64,000 nt of DNA from Halopseudomonas pelagia CL-AP6 (GTDB lineage Bacteria; Pseudomonadota; Gammaproteobacteria; Pseudomonadales; Pseudomonadaceae): positions 1 through 64,000 of the forward strand of contig NZ_AROI01000016.1 in NCBI RefSeq assembly GCF_000410875.1, given 5' to 3'. A model generated the notes under the pieces. The model worked only from the letters and a program-made list of their open reading frames with translations. It searched no databases and was not told the origin of the DNA. Of this stretch, positions 33,910 to 42,788 are shown in pieces (the stretch's first letter is position 1; the number at the start of each line of letters is the position of its first letter). The position numbers and the translations under genes were made by a program.

Positions 33910-35088
33910 TTATACCCTGCCCTGAACGGCGGCGCCGTCAGACTGAGTGGCCACCGGGTCGCCGGCCGCCGGGTCGCCGGCCGCTTGATTCAGGCTAATT
34001 AGCTTGCGAGCGATCTGCGAGACCTTGTTGGCGTATTGCGGATCGGTGGCGTAGCCGGCCTGTTGCAACTCGCGGAAGAAACTATCCGGGTTGGCCGTGG
34101 TGGTCAGCGCCTGCTGATAGCGACCGTTGTCATGCAAAAAATCGACATAGTCATCGAAGCTCTGCTCAAAAGACGCGTAACTGCGGAAATCCGCCCGCTC
34201 CTGTCCCTTGACCCCATTACGATATTCATGGGTGACCACGTTGGCCGACTCGCCCTGCCAGCCACCATGCGCCTTGATGCCGAACAGATTGTGGCTGTTG
34301 GTGCCATCAGCCTGTTTGATAATAGATTTGCCCCAGCCAGTTTCCAGCGCGGCCTGAGCCACCAGGTAATGTGGATCCACGCCAAGCCGAGCGGCAGCCT
34401 TTTCGGCCATGGGCAACATGGTCGTGACAAATTCCTCCGGGCTTCCAAAGCGTGACTGGCCTGGCATACCGCTAGCGCTCGCCGCCGCGTACTGACGCAC
34501 TTCGGCCGTCGCGGGATGCTGGCGCGCACTGCTTTGAAGGCCCCGCAAGGGCTGCCATTCCTGGGCTACTGCCTGAGACTTGTCCTGGGCGGCAGCACTG
34601 GCGACACGGGCACTGAGCTCGGCGGCCTGCATACCGCTATGGCCAAGGGAAAATGCCAGGCGTCGACGAGCCAACAGCGCCGAGTGGTCGACGCCTGAGG
34701 TAGCTGGGCGTGCCGCGCTGTCCACAGAGTCATCTTTGGCAGTCGCTGGGGCGCGATCCAACGGAGCGGCGGCAGGCGCGGCGAGCGGCTGGGGTGACAA
34801 CTGACGCATCATTACATCCGCCAGGCCAACACCCTGTTTTTCCGACAGATGCACGGACATCTGGTTGTCGTGCATATCCTGATAAAAGCGCGTCTGCGGC
34901 GTGTTCAACGGGTTGCCTTCGGCGAACACCGCATTGGCATCACGCATGCTCTTGATCATCATGTTCATGAACAGCGATTCGAACTGCTCGGCAACACGTT
35001 TGATGTTGTCCGGGCTGTTGGCTTTGGAGCCGACTTTCAATTCGTTCATCGAATTGACGTCGGTATAGCTAATGCTGTTCGGGCTCAT
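33910..35088 (-). CDS. flgJ: Flagellar rod assembly protein / peptidoglycan hydrolase FlgJ
   Basis: 392 residues. N-terminal rod-capping domain (AEQFESLFMNMMIKSMRDAN), a variable linker, and a C-terminal glucosaminidase domain (PEEFVTTMLPMAEKAAARLGVDPHYLVAQAALETGWGKS, with its catalytic-type Glu) that opens the murein for the rod. GAGG lies seven bases upstream of the ATG at 35088. Near the C-terminus, AAGDPAAGDP is encoded by a 15-bp tandem duplication at about 33957-33986. Between flgI and flgK in the operon. Confidence 0.95.
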   Translation of the reverse strand: MSPNSISYTDVNSMNELKVGSKANSPDNIKRVAEQFESLFMNMMIKSMRDANAVFAEGNPLNTPQTRFYQDMHDNQMSVHLSEKQGVGLADVMMRQLSPQPLAAPAAAPLDRAPATAKDDSVDSAARPATSGVDHSALLARRRLAFSLGHSGMQAAELSARVASAAAQDKSQAVAQEWQPLRGLQSSARQHPATAEVRQYAAASASGMPGQSRFGSPEEFVTTMLPMAEKAAARLGVDPHYLVAQAALETGWGKSIIKQADGTNSHNLFGIKAHGGWQGESANVVTHEYRNGVKGQERADFRSYASFEQSFDDYVDFLHDNGRYQQALTTTANPDSFFRELQQAGYATDPQYANKVSQIARKLISLNQAAGDPAAGDPVATQSDGAAVQGRV

Positions 35089-35101
35089 GATCAATCCTCG
35101 C

Positions 35102-36202
35102 TCAGATCACAACCAGGTCGGCGTTCAAGGCGCCAGCCTGTTTCAATGCTTCAAGAATGGCCATCAAATCACCTGGCGCCGCGCCGACCTGGTTCACCGC
35201 ACGCACGATCTCGTCCAGCGACACTCCAGGGTTAAAGACGAACATGCGGCTGTCACCCTCTTCGATATTGATCTGCGAGCTGGGCGTAATGGTGGTCTGC
35301 CCCGCCGTAAAAGGCGCATTGGGCTGGTTTACCTGAATGTTCTCGGTGATAGTCACGGTCAAGCCACCGTGCGTCACTGCGGCGGGCTGTACGCGCACAT
35401 CCTGGCCAATCACAATGGTGCCGGTGCGCGAATTGATGATCACCTTGGCAGCGGCGTTGCCCTGCTCTATCTGCAGGTTTTCAACCATCGACATGTAGTC
35501 CACGCGCTGATTCGGATCCAGTGGCGCACGCACGCTGATCGAGCCCGCATCCTGGGCTTGAGCCACATCCGGGCCGAACGTATTGTTTATCTGATCAACT
35601 ACCCGTTTGGCCGTAGTGAAATCCGGGCGATTCAGGTGGAACACCAGATGGGTGCCGCTAGCAAAGGGGCTGACCACTTCGCGCTCCACCGTTGCACCAC
35701 CGGGGATGCGCCCGACGCTCGGCACATTGACGGTAATACGCGAACCATCGGCACCTTCGGCGCCAAAGCCACCTACCACCAGATTGCCCTGGGCTATCGC
35801 GTAGATTTCGCCGTCGATACCTTTAAGTGGCGACATCAGCAAGCTACCGCCGCGCAGACTTTTTGAATTACCGATCGACGACACGGTAATATCGATGGTC
35901 TGGCCTGGACGTGCAAAGGGCGGCAGGTCGGCATGAATCGCCACTGCGGCCACGTTGCGCATCTGAATACGCGTGCCCGCTGGCACGGTAATACCAAACT
36001 GGGTCAACATGTTATTGAAGGTCTGCACAGTAAAGGGTGTCTGGCTGGTCTGGTCACCCGAACCGTCCAGACCTACTACCAGACCATAACCAATCAGTTG
36101 GTTGGTGCGCACGCCGGCAATGCTGGCGATGTCCTTGAGCCGTTCAGCCTGTGCCAGCGGACTGGTCAACAGGATACAAAGGCATAACAGCAAGCTGCGC
36201 AT
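35102..36202 (-). CDS. flgI: Flagellar P-ring protein FlgI
   Basis: About 366 residues, exported by a Sec signal peptide (cut near AQAE). Family motifs: [33 protein letters not shown] and the C-terminal [31 protein letters not shown]. It forms the peptidoglycan ring around the rod. Two ATGs (36208 and 36202) are possible; GGAG is eight bases from 36202 and only two from 36208. The stop is 13 bp before flgJ. Confidence 0.95.
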   Translation of the reverse strand: MRSLLLCLCILLTSPLAQAERLKDIASIAGVRTNQLIGYGLVVGLDGSGDQTSQTPFTVQTFNNMLTQFGITVPAGTRIQMRNVAAVAIHADLPPFARPGQTIDITVSSIGNSKSLRGGSLLMSPLKGIDGEIYAIAQGNLVVGGFGAEGADGSRITVNVPSVGRIPGGATVEREVVSPFASGTHLVFHLNRPDFTTAKRVVDQINNTFGPDVAQAQDAGSISVRAPLDPNQRVDYMSMVENLQIEQGNAAAKVIINSRTGTIVIGQDVRVQPAAVTHGGLTVTITENIQVNQPNAPFTAGQTTITPSSQINIEEGDSRMFVFNPGVSLDEIVRAVNQVGAAPGDLMAILEALKQAGALNADLVVI

Positions 36203-36213
36203 GCGCATGACTC

Positions 36214-36891
36214 CTAAAAGGGCCAAAGGGGGCTGAGGAAGAACTGACTTAACCAGCCAGGCTGGCTAGCGTTGGCAAAGGCACCCGTGCCCGAGTAGGC
36301 GATGCGGGCATCGGCAACCCGGGTAGAGGGAATGGTGTTGTCTGTGGCCACGTCATCACTACGCACCAGGCCCGAAATACGGATCAGTTCGTCGCCGTTA
36401 TTCAAGGTGATCCACTTTTCGCCGCGTACCCGCAATATACCGTTGGGCAATACTTCTGCGACGGTAACGGTGATGGAGCCGGTCAGGCTGTTACTCTGAT
36501 TGGCCTCCGAGTCACCATTGAAAGAGCGGTTGCCGCCCATATCCACACCGAGATTCAATCCCTTGGCACCCACTACGTTGCCAAACAGGGTCGGGTTGGC
36601 GATCTGCGTCGAACTGTTCTTGCTGATCTCGTTGTCAGCACTCTTGCTCGCCGCCATCCGCTCTTGCAGGGTGATGGTGATGATATCGCCTACGCGGTGC
36701 GCCTTGCGGTCGTCGAACAGGTTCTGATTGAAACCGGGCTGATAGATGGCACCGTTGTTCAAGGCCTGGGGCATCGGCGTGCGCGGTAGCACCGGCGCAT
36801 AGGCCGGATCGTCAGCGCGCGGCGGCATTTGAACGCAAGCGGTCAGGACCGCTATCAGACAGCACACACCAGAGAAGCGCAGCATTTTCAT
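36214..36891 (-). CDS. flgH: Flagellar L-ring lipoprotein FlgH
   Basis: 225 residues with a lipoprotein signal peptide and lipobox LTAC. Motifs [34 protein letters not shown] and [30 protein letters not shown] are those of FlgH. It forms the outer-membrane ring. Two ATGs two codons apart are possible; 36891 has GGAG nine bases upstream. Co-transcribed with flgG and flgI. Confidence 0.95.
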   Translation of the reverse strand: MKMLRFSGVCCLIAVLTACVQMPPRADDPAYAPVLPRTPMPQALNNGAIYQPGFNQNLFDDRKAHRVGDIITITLQERMAASKSADNEISKNSSTQIANPTLFGNVVGAKGLNLGVDMGGNRSFNGDSEANQSNSLTGSITVTVAEVLPNGILRVRGEKWITLNNGDELIRISGLVRSDDVATDNTIPSTRVADARIAYSGTGAFANASQPGWLSQFFLSPLWPF

Positions 36892-36906
36892 CTCACATCA
36901 CTCCGC

Positions 36907-37692
36907 TCAGAGGTTCTGACTGATGTATTGCAGCATCTGATCGGCGGTGGAGATCACTTTGGAGTTCATTTCGTAGGCGCGCTGGGTGGTGATCATGTTG
37001 ACCAACTCCTCCACGACGCTGACGTTGGAATTTTCCAAGGTGTTCTGCAATACCGTACCTAGACCATTCTGACCTGGGTTGCCCGCCTGTGGCGCGCCAC
37101 TGGCGCCGGTTTCCAGAAACAGATTGTTACCTATCGACTGCAGGCCCGCAGGGTTGATAAAGTCGGCGGTCTGCACGATCCCCAGCTGCTGAACAGCCGG
37201 ATCACCAAACACGGAGACGCTGACGGTTCCATCCTCACCGACCGTGAACGTTTGTGTATCCTCGGGCAGCACAATGCCGGGCTCCAGCGGAAACCCGCTG
37301 GACGTGACGATCTGCCCATCAGCATCCAGATGAAAGCTACCGTCGCGGGTATAACCGATATTGCCGTCAGGCATGAGAATCTGGAAAAAGCCGCGGCCGT
37401 TAACGGCCAGATCCAGCGGTTGCTCGGTGGTCTGCAGCGACCCCTGAGTAAATATCTTCTGTGTACCGGCCACGCGCACACCGGTACCTAGCTGCAGGCC
37501 TGAAGGCAACTGAGTGTCCTGGGTGCTCTGGGCACCAGGCTGACGCTTGATCTGATACAGCAGATCCTCGAACTCGGGCCGATCACGCTTGAAACCGGTG
37601 GTCGCCACGTTGGCCAGGTTGTTGGAGATGGTCGTGAGCATGGTGTCCTGAGCGGACAACCCGGTCTTGCTGACCCAAAGTGCTGCGTGCAT
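36907..37692 (-). CDS. flgG: Flagellar distal rod protein FlgG
   Basis: 261 residues, the usual length. Starts MHAALWVSKTGLSAQDTMLTTISNNLANVATTGFKRDRPEFEDLLYQ and ends VVEELVNMITTQRAYEMNSKVISTADQMLQYISQNL, both diagnostic. AGGAG is six bases before the ATG. A 10-bp perfect inverted repeat lies just upstream of the ribosome binding site, in the flgF-flgG gap. Confidence 0.97.
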   Translation of the reverse strand: MHAALWVSKTGLSAQDTMLTTISNNLANVATTGFKRDRPEFEDLLYQIKRQPGAQSTQDTQLPSGLQLGTGVRVAGTQKIFTQGSLQTTEQPLDLAVNGRGFFQILMPDGNIGYTRDGSFHLDADGQIVTSSGFPLEPGIVLPEDTQTFTVGEDGTVSVSVFGDPAVQQLGIVQTADFINPAGLQSIGNNLFLETGASGAPQAGNPGQNGLGTVLQNTLENSNVSVVEELVNMITTQRAYEMNSKVISTADQMLQYISQNL

Positions 37693-37704
37693 GTGTTTCT
37701 CCTT

Positions 37705-37726
37705 GCGCGTCAGTTCACTGACGCGC
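37705..37726. other. 10-bp perfect inverted repeat between flgF and flgG
   Basis: GCGCGTCAGT (37705-37714) and ACTGACGCGC (37717-37726) around a two-base centre. In the minus-strand mRNA this hairpin ends just before the flgG Shine-Dalgarno. No T-run follows, so it is not a full terminator; a stability or translation role is likely. Confidence 0.65.
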
Positions 37727-37736
37727 CTTATCAGAA

Positions 37737-38477
37737 CTAGCTGAGTTGCAGAAGTCGGTTGGTCGTGGTGCTGTTTTCTTCAGCTGTGCGCATCATTTTG
37801 ATGTGCAGCTCGAATTGGCGTGCCAGAGACAACATCGCCGTCATCTCTTCCACTGCATTGACGTTACTGCTTTCCAGAAAACCGGTGGCCACCCGCACGA
37901 AGCCGTCGGCGGGTTGTTCCAAACCACCGGGAACGCGCATCAACCCGTCTTCACCCTTGCGCAGAGCTGCCGGGTCAGGATTGACCAGCTTGATGCGATC
38001 CACCTCCGCCAGCACATTGGGTGCTTCGCCCAGGGCGCGGATGCTAATGGTGCCGTCCTGGCCAATCTCGACCTTGTCCGCCGGTGGCAGCGCGATGGGC
38101 CCAGCATTGCCTAATACCTGCAGACCGCTGGACGTACGGAGCAAACCGAACGCGTCAATATTCAGACTACCGGCGCGGGTGTAAGCTTCAGTGCCGTCTG
38201 GCGCCTGCACGGCAATCCAACCATCCCCTTCCACCGCCAGGTCCATGTCCCGGCCGGTCTCCATCATGCTGCCGGAAGACATATCAGTGCCGGGTCTTTC
38301 GGTCATGGCATAAGCACGGGTGGGCAGCGTTTCTCCGAACACCGGCATTGAGCGGGCCTGTTCGAAATCACGCCGAAAGCCAGTGGTGCTGACGTTGGCC
38401 AGATTGTTCGCATGGGCGCGTTGCGCCAGCATATTCTGGCTAGCGCCGCTCATGGAAATGAATAAGGATTTGTCCAC
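37737..38477 (-). CDS. flgF: Flagellar proximal rod protein FlgF
   Basis: 246 residues. Begins MDKSLFISMSGASQNMLAQRAHANNLANVSTTGFRRDFEQAR and ends VNAVEEMTAMLSLARQFELHIKMMRTAEENSTTTNRLLQLS, as in FlgF. The start codon is GTG at 38477, with GGAG six bases upstream. First gene of the flgFGHIJKL unit, with a candidate sigma-54 promoter 57-72 bp upstream and a strong terminator of the flgBCDE unit just beyond. Confidence 0.96.
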   Translation of the reverse strand: MDKSLFISMSGASQNMLAQRAHANNLANVSTTGFRRDFEQARSMPVFGETLPTRAYAMTERPGTDMSSGSMMETGRDMDLAVEGDGWIAVQAPDGTEAYTRAGSLNIDAFGLLRTSSGLQVLGNAGPIALPPADKVEIGQDGTISIRALGEAPNVLAEVDRIKLVNPDPAALRKGEDGLMRVPGGLEQPADGFVRVATGFLESSNVNAVEEMTAMLSLARQFELHIKMMRTAEENSTTTNRLLQLS

Positions 38478-38533
38478 GCTCTACTCCCGTTCTGACAAGT
38501 AATTGCCGCTTTCGGCGCTGTCAAAGAGAATAA

Positions 38534-38549
38534 TGCACAGTTCATGCCA
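38534..38549 (-). promoter_or_regulatory. Candidate sigma-54 promoter of flgF operon
   Basis: On the minus strand TGGCAT-GAACT-GTGCA keeps the essential GG-N10-GC spacing of RpoN promoters (consensus TGGCAC-N5-TTGCA), 57 bp before the flgF start. Known RpoN control of this operon in P. aeruginosa supports it. The -12 part deviates (GTGC for TTGC). Confidence 0.6.
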
Positions 38550-38604
38550 TGGATGAATCTTAGGTGTTAAACGTTTTAAATCAGAGACTTGGAAATGGTC
38601 CAAG

Positions 38605-38650
38605 AAAAAAGCGGCAAAACCGGCAAGCTTTCGCCTGCGGTTTTGCCGCC
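38605..38650 (-). terminator. Strong rho-independent terminator after flgE
   Basis: GCGGCAAAACCG (38611-38622) and CGGTTTTGCCGC (38638-38649) form a perfect 12-bp stem; on the minus strand TTTTTTC follows. It separates flgBCDE from flgFGHIJKL. Confidence 0.95.
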
Positions 38651-38683
38651 TTCACACCGAACCGCTCGGTGCGGGACCTAGTC

Positions 38684-40054
38684 TTATCTCAAGTTAATAA
38701 TGGTCTGCGTCACCGCATCTTCCGTCTGAATAGTCTTGGCGTTGGCCTGATAGTTACGCTGGGCAATGATCAGGTTGATCAACTGCTCAGACAAGTCGAC
38801 GTTGGACTGCTCCAGTGCGCCGGACTGGATCGCGCCCAGAGTGCCTGACTGAGGAGCGCCAACGACCGGCTCACCTGATGCAGAAGACTGCGCCCAGGCA
38901 GTGTTACCCAAGGGCGTGAGGCCCTGCTGGTTGGCAAAGTTGGCCAGTACTACCTGCCCTTGAGTACGGGTCTGACCGTTGGTATAACGCGCCACCAATA
39001 AGCCTTCTTCATCGATCGACAGACCAGCCAGCTCACCAGTAGTAAAACCATCTTGTACCACGGAAGTGACGGCGAAGCTGGAAGCAAACTGGGTTGTGCC
39101 TGTGAGATTAATGTCAAACCCTGCCCCAGCATTCGCTCCGGTGGGCTGGCCTGCCGCATCCAGAGGGTTCCAACCATTGATGGGGCTTGGCGTCAACGGC
39201 TGCGGCGTGGTTAGCATGCCCACCGAGTCAAAGGTGAGCTGAGTAGGCTGCGGAGCAAAACCGGGATCAGTTGGCAACTGATTACCGGGCACCTGCCGGC
39301 CATCTATCAACGTAAACATATCCCATTCGTTACCGTCGGTCTTGACGAAATATTTGGTCAGCGTATGTGGGTTGCCAAGACTGTCAAAAACGTTAACCGA
39401 GGTGGAACTGTTATAGGTGGACGAATTGGTCGGATCGAAGGTAGCTTGTGCCGCATTTTCGGCCGCTTCTATCTCTAGCGCAGTGGGATTAGCAGGGTCT
39501 GCGGCTGTAGCAATGGAGGCATCGTAAGCCTGCTGCCACACCGGAAGGCGAACGTTGGTGGAGTTCAAATTGATGGTCGACTCAATCTGGGTGGTCGCAT
39601 TCGGATCAGCCGAGCGAGTATCCACACGCAAATCAGTCTGAACGCCCTGGTTGATCTGTCCAGTAACCGCATTCACCGCAAAGCCCTGCAGGCGCGCACC
39701 AGTATTATTGGTGATAAAGCCCTCACGATCCGTACCAAAGTAACCTGCGCGAGTGTAGGAGAGCGCACCCTGATCACTGGTGACAAAGAAGCCGTTACCA
39801 TTGATAGCCAAGTCCAGGCTGTTCTCGGTGAAGTTGATATTACCCTGAGTAAACTGCTGGGCCACGTTACCCAGAAGCACGCCACTGCCAATGGCATTGC
39901 GCCCTGAGCCGAGAATAGAGGCGGCATAGACGTCGCCAAATTCGGCGCGTGAGCCCTTGAAGCCAACCGTACCCGCGTTGGCTATGTTGTTACCGGTGAT
40001 ATTCAGATCGGATGATGCCGCCCGGATACCACTCAAACCGATATTAAAAGACAT
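38684..40054 (-). CDS. flgE: Flagellar hook protein FlgE
   Basis: 456 residues. N-terminal MSFNIGLSGIRAASSDLNITGNNIANAGTVGFKGSRAEFGDVYA and C-terminal LEQSNVDLSEQLINLIIAQRNYQANAKTIQTEDAVTQTIINL define FlgE; the middle is the variable surface domain. GGAG lies seven bases before the ATG. It is the last gene of the flgBCDE unit, ended by the strong terminator at 38605-38650. Confidence 0.96.
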   Translation of the reverse strand: MSFNIGLSGIRAASSDLNITGNNIANAGTVGFKGSRAEFGDVYAASILGSGRNAIGSGVLLGNVAQQFTQGNINFTENSLDLAINGNGFFVTSDQGALSYTRAGYFGTDREGFITNNTGARLQGFAVNAVTGQINQGVQTDLRVDTRSADPNATTQIESTINLNSTNVRLPVWQQAYDASIATAADPANPTALEIEAAENAAQATFDPTNSSTYNSSTSVNVFDSLGNPHTLTKYFVKTDGNEWDMFTLIDGRQVPGNQLPTDPGFAPQPTQLTFDSVGMLTTPQPLTPSPINGWNPLDAAGQPTGANAGAGFDINLTGTTQFASSFAVTSVVQDGFTTGELAGLSIDEEGLLVARYTNGQTRTQGQVVLANFANQQGLTPLGNTAWAQSSASGEPVVGAPQSGTLGAIQSGALEQSNVDLSEQLINLIIAQRNYQANAKTIQTEDAVTQTIINLR

Positions 40055-40090
40055 GGTAATACTCCTTGCCGATTCGTTGTCGGACGGCTG

Positions 40091-40777
40091 TTACTGACTG
40101 ATTGAATACACGTCGGATAAGTTGATGCTGCCCAGGCCGGCGACGTTCAGAGTCATTTGCCCACCCGCCCCATTACCCAGAGAAACGCTGTCCACGTTAG
40201 CCGGCAATAGCGTAGCCAATTGCTTGTTCTCACCATCGATGGTCGCCTGGGCTTCAAACTTGTAACGCCCTGGCGGCATGATGTTGCCGCTACCGTCGGT
40301 ACCATCCCAGACAAAATCATGCATGCCGGTATCTTGGGCGCCGAGGTTGATGCGCGTCACCAGGCTACCCTTGTCATCCAGCACGTTGACATACACATTG
40401 GTGCTCGATTGAGGCAACGCCAATTGGCCTTTCAGACCTTCCGTGGTATCGACCATGGCCTTGTCGGTAGGCACGATCACCTTGCGCCCCACCAGTGATG
40501 AGGCCTGCAAGGCCTGTGAAGACTGATAACCGCTGAGCAAGGCCTCCATCGAGGAGTTCAAGGTACCAATACCCTCAACCGTGCTGAACTGCGCCAACTG
40601 TGCAATAAACTCCCCATTCTCCTGCGGAGATAGCGGATCCTGGTTATTTAACTGGGTGACCAGCAGCGTCAGAAACTGATCCTTACCCAGCTCGCCGCCC
40701 TGAACTTCACGGCTGTCATCCCGGGCATACTGATCCAGAACACTGGCGCCGGTACCGATCGAATTGGCAATACTCAT
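40091..40777 (-). CDS. flgD: Flagellar hook assembly (capping) protein FlgD
   Basis: 228 residues. The conserved N-terminal part LGKDQFLTLLVTQLNNQDPLSPQENGEFIAQLAQFSTVEGI is the FlgD signature; the rest is the Tudor-like and Fn3-like hook-cap part (HDFVWDGTDGSGNIMPPGRYKFEA). The ATG at 40777 follows GAGTG; a TTG two codons upstream is less likely. Operon with flgC upstream and flgE downstream. Confidence 0.95.
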   Translation of the reverse strand: MSIANSIGTGASVLDQYARDDSREVQGGELGKDQFLTLLVTQLNNQDPLSPQENGEFIAQLAQFSTVEGIGTLNSSMEALLSGYQSSQALQASSLVGRKVIVPTDKAMVDTTEGLKGQLALPQSSTNVYVNVLDDKGSLVTRINLGAQDTGMHDFVWDGTDGSGNIMPPGRYKFEAQATIDGENKQLATLLPANVDSVSLGNGAGGQMTLNVAGLGSINLSDVYSISQ

Positions 40778-40793
40778 GGTCAAAGCACTCCTG

Positions 40794-41234
40794 TTACTGA
40801 CCCAGCGTCAGAACGCGTTGCAGCATGGTTTTGGCTGCATTCATGATTTCAACGTTGGTCTGATAGGCGCGCGATGCGGACATCATGTTGGCCATTTCTT
40901 CTACGACGTTGACGTTCGGGTAATACACATAGCCTTCTTCGTTAGCCATCGGGTGATCTGGCTCATAACGTGCTTGCAGTTCTGCGTCGGATTGCACGAT
41001 ACCGCGCACCTCTACGCCGTGCCCCGACTGGTCTTCGCCAGCAAACAAAGACTGACCCAGGCCCTGCTGCTGATTAAACACGGTGGAAAATACCGGGTTG
41101 CGGGCCCGGTAGGTTTCACCCACGCTGCTGGATACGGTCTCGGCATTGGCAATATTGCTGGCCACGGTATTGAGCCGCACAGACTGGGCGCTCATGCCAG
41201 AGCCGGCGATAGTGAACACATCACTTAAGGACAT
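40794..41234 (-). CDS. flgC: Flagellar proximal rod protein FlgC
   Basis: 146 residues. Begins MSLSDVFTIAGSGMSAQSVRLNTVASNIANAETVSSSVGETYRARNPVF and ends PNVNVVEEMANMMSASRAYQTNVEIMNAAKTMLQRVLTLGQ, both typical. GGAGAG is five bases upstream of the ATG, inside the end of flgB; the two genes are 2 bp apart. Confidence 0.96.
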   Translation of the reverse strand: MSLSDVFTIAGSGMSAQSVRLNTVASNIANAETVSSSVGETYRARNPVFSTVFNQQQGLGQSLFAGEDQSGHGVEVRGIVQSDAELQARYEPDHPMANEEGYVYYPNVNVVEEMANMMSASRAYQTNVEIMNAAKTMLQRVLTLGQ

Positions 41235-41236
41235 AG

Positions 41237-41641
41237 TTACTCTCCACGCAGGGCAGTCATCAGCCCGGAAAATTTGCTGTTGAGAAAGGTGAAACTAGCC
41301 TGGAAGCGGATGGCGTTATCCGAGTACTGCGCTTGCTCTATCTGACTGTCCACAGTGTTACCGTCAACCGCCGGCTGCAGCGGCGTACGGAAGCGCAGGC
41401 CTGCAGCCTGGTCGATAAGACTCTCGGCATTCAAATGCCCGGTGTGAGTTTGAGCAGCACTGAACGAGCGGCCCTCGCCCGTCTGCTGGGCTTGTAGCAC
41501 GCTGGCAAAGTCCAGGTCTCGGGCCTTGAAATTGGGGGTATCTGCGTTGGCTATATTATTGGCAAGCACAGCCGCTCGCTGACCGCGAAACAACAGGGCC
41601 TGCTCATGTACTCCCAGCGCTTTGTCGAAATTGATACTCAT
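41237..41641 (-). CDS. flgB: Flagellar proximal rod protein FlgB
   Basis: 134 residues. MSINFDKALGVHEQALLFRGQRAAVLANNIANADTPNFKARDLDF is the FlgB start, and the C-terminus NAIRFQASFTFLNSKFSGLMTALRGE fits. The ATG at 41641 follows AGGA; an in-frame start at 41674 would add a non-homologous Cys-rich leader. First gene of flgBCDE, with a near-consensus sigma-54 promoter 57 bp upstream. Confidence 0.95.
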   Translation of the reverse strand: MSINFDKALGVHEQALLFRGQRAAVLANNIANADTPNFKARDLDFASVLQAQQTGEGRSFSAAQTHTGHLNAESLIDQAAGLRFRTPLQPAVDGNTVDSQIEQAQYSDNAIRFQASFTFLNSKFSGLMTALRGE

Positions 41642-41697
41642 ACGGCATTCCTCAGGATGGCAACAGATGGCCACACAGCGTCTCTGCCGTTAGTCAA

Positions 41698-41713
41698 AGC
41701 AATTGCCATGCCA
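41698..41713 (-). promoter_or_regulatory. Sigma-54 promoter of the flgBCDE operon
   Basis: Minus-strand TGGCAT-GGCAA-TTGCT matches the RpoN consensus TGGCAC-N5-TTGCW at all but one base, with GG-N10-GC spacing, 57 bp before flgB. AT-rich sequence (41717-41757) upstream could hold activator or IHF contacts. Confidence 0.85.
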
Positions 41714-41854
41714 AAAAAATAATACGTTATTTTTCAATAGGTTATTATTTTATTAAACCGCGAGCGGCAAGAATTTACCGCGCACGGCAAACCGCAGTAG
41801 ACACACTGAAGGGGGCAATATAAAGGGGGCGATACGGGAATTGGAAAAACAATG

Positions 41855-41884
41855 ACAAACCCTGCCGGAACAGACCGCAGGGCT
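41855..41884 (-). terminator. Probable terminator of cheR
   Basis: CCCTGC (41860-41865) and GCAGGG (41877-41882) form a GC stem with an 11-base loop; on the minus strand TTTG and a later T-run follow. It lies 18 bp after the cheR stop. Confidence 0.55.
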
Positions 41885-41899
41885 CGTTATAAAGCTAAG

Positions 41900-42736
41900 T
41901 TACTTGGCTTGGTAGACAATACCAGGGCTACACTGGACCATCTGATAAAGCTCAGGCAAGCCATTGAGCGCTTCGGAAGCACCCAGCATCAGATAGCCCC
42001 CAGGCTTCAAGGTGGCATGAATGCGCTTGAGAATATCTTTCTTCAGATCCGCTGAAAAATAGATCAACACATTGCGGCAGAACACGATATCGAACTTGCC
42101 CAGCATTGCGTAACTGTCAAGCAGGTTCAACGCGCGGAACTCTACTCGACTGCGAATTGGCTGTTTAACCGTCCAACGACCAGGCTTGGTCTGGTCAAAA
42201 AAACGTGCCAGCCGATCAGTAGACAACCCTCGGGCAATAGACAGGCTGTCATACTCTGCCGACTTGGCCGCGGTGAGAATGCCGCCCGAGAGATCGGTCG
42301 CTACAATCTGCGCCCCACCCCGCAACTGACCGAGATTGGTCCGGTCAAATTCGTCAATACTCATGCTCAGGGAATAGGGTTCCTGCCCTGAGGAGCAAGC
42401 AGCAGACCAGATGCGCAACCGCTGGCCGGGATTTTCCTTGATAAACTCGGGGATAAGCCGGTTCTTCAGCACCTCGAACGGGTACACGTCACGAAACCAC
42501 AAGGTCTCGTTGGTGGTCATCGCGTCCACCACCGCCTCGCGCAAACCTGCTCTGGGCTGCGACTGAATGCGGCTGACCAGCTCACCCAGGCTCTTGATTT
42601 GATGTTGCTCAAGCAGCCGGTTAAGACGACTGGCTACCAGGTACTGCTTGTTGTCGCCAAGCACAATGCCGCAGGCTTTCTCCAGAAATTCGCGGAAAAC
42701 CTGAAAATCTTTGTTCGCTGATGTCACACAGCCCAT
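41900..42736 (-). CDS. cheR: Chemotaxis protein methyltransferase CheR
   Basis: 278 residues. N-terminal helical CheR domain (DFQVFREFLEKACGIVLGDNKQYLVASRLNRLL), the TTNETLWFRD motif, the SAM-binding RIWSAACSSGQEPYSLSM, and DIVFCRNVLIYF in the C-terminal part. It methylates glutamates of chemoreceptors. ATG 42736 is used; GTG 42727 (three codons in) would give an N-terminus closer to other pseudomonad CheR1 proteins and is possible. It follows cheV by about 50 bp on the same strand and lies upstream of flgB. Confidence 0.94.
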   Translation of the reverse strand: MGCVTSANKDFQVFREFLEKACGIVLGDNKQYLVASRLNRLLEQHQIKSLGELVSRIQSQPRAGLREAVVDAMTTNETLWFRDVYPFEVLKNRLIPEFIKENPGQRLRIWSAACSSGQEPYSLSMSIDEFDRTNLGQLRGGAQIVATDLSGGILTAAKSAEYDSLSIARGLSTDRLARFFDQTKPGRWTVKQPIRSRVEFRALNLLDSYAMLGKFDIVFCRNVLIYFSADLKKDILKRIHATLKPGGYLMLGASEALNGLPELYQMVQCSPGIVYQAK

Positions 42737-42788
42737 CCCGTTCTCAAGTGAGTTCCAGCCCGTAGAGTTGCAGCATCAGTCATTGGTC

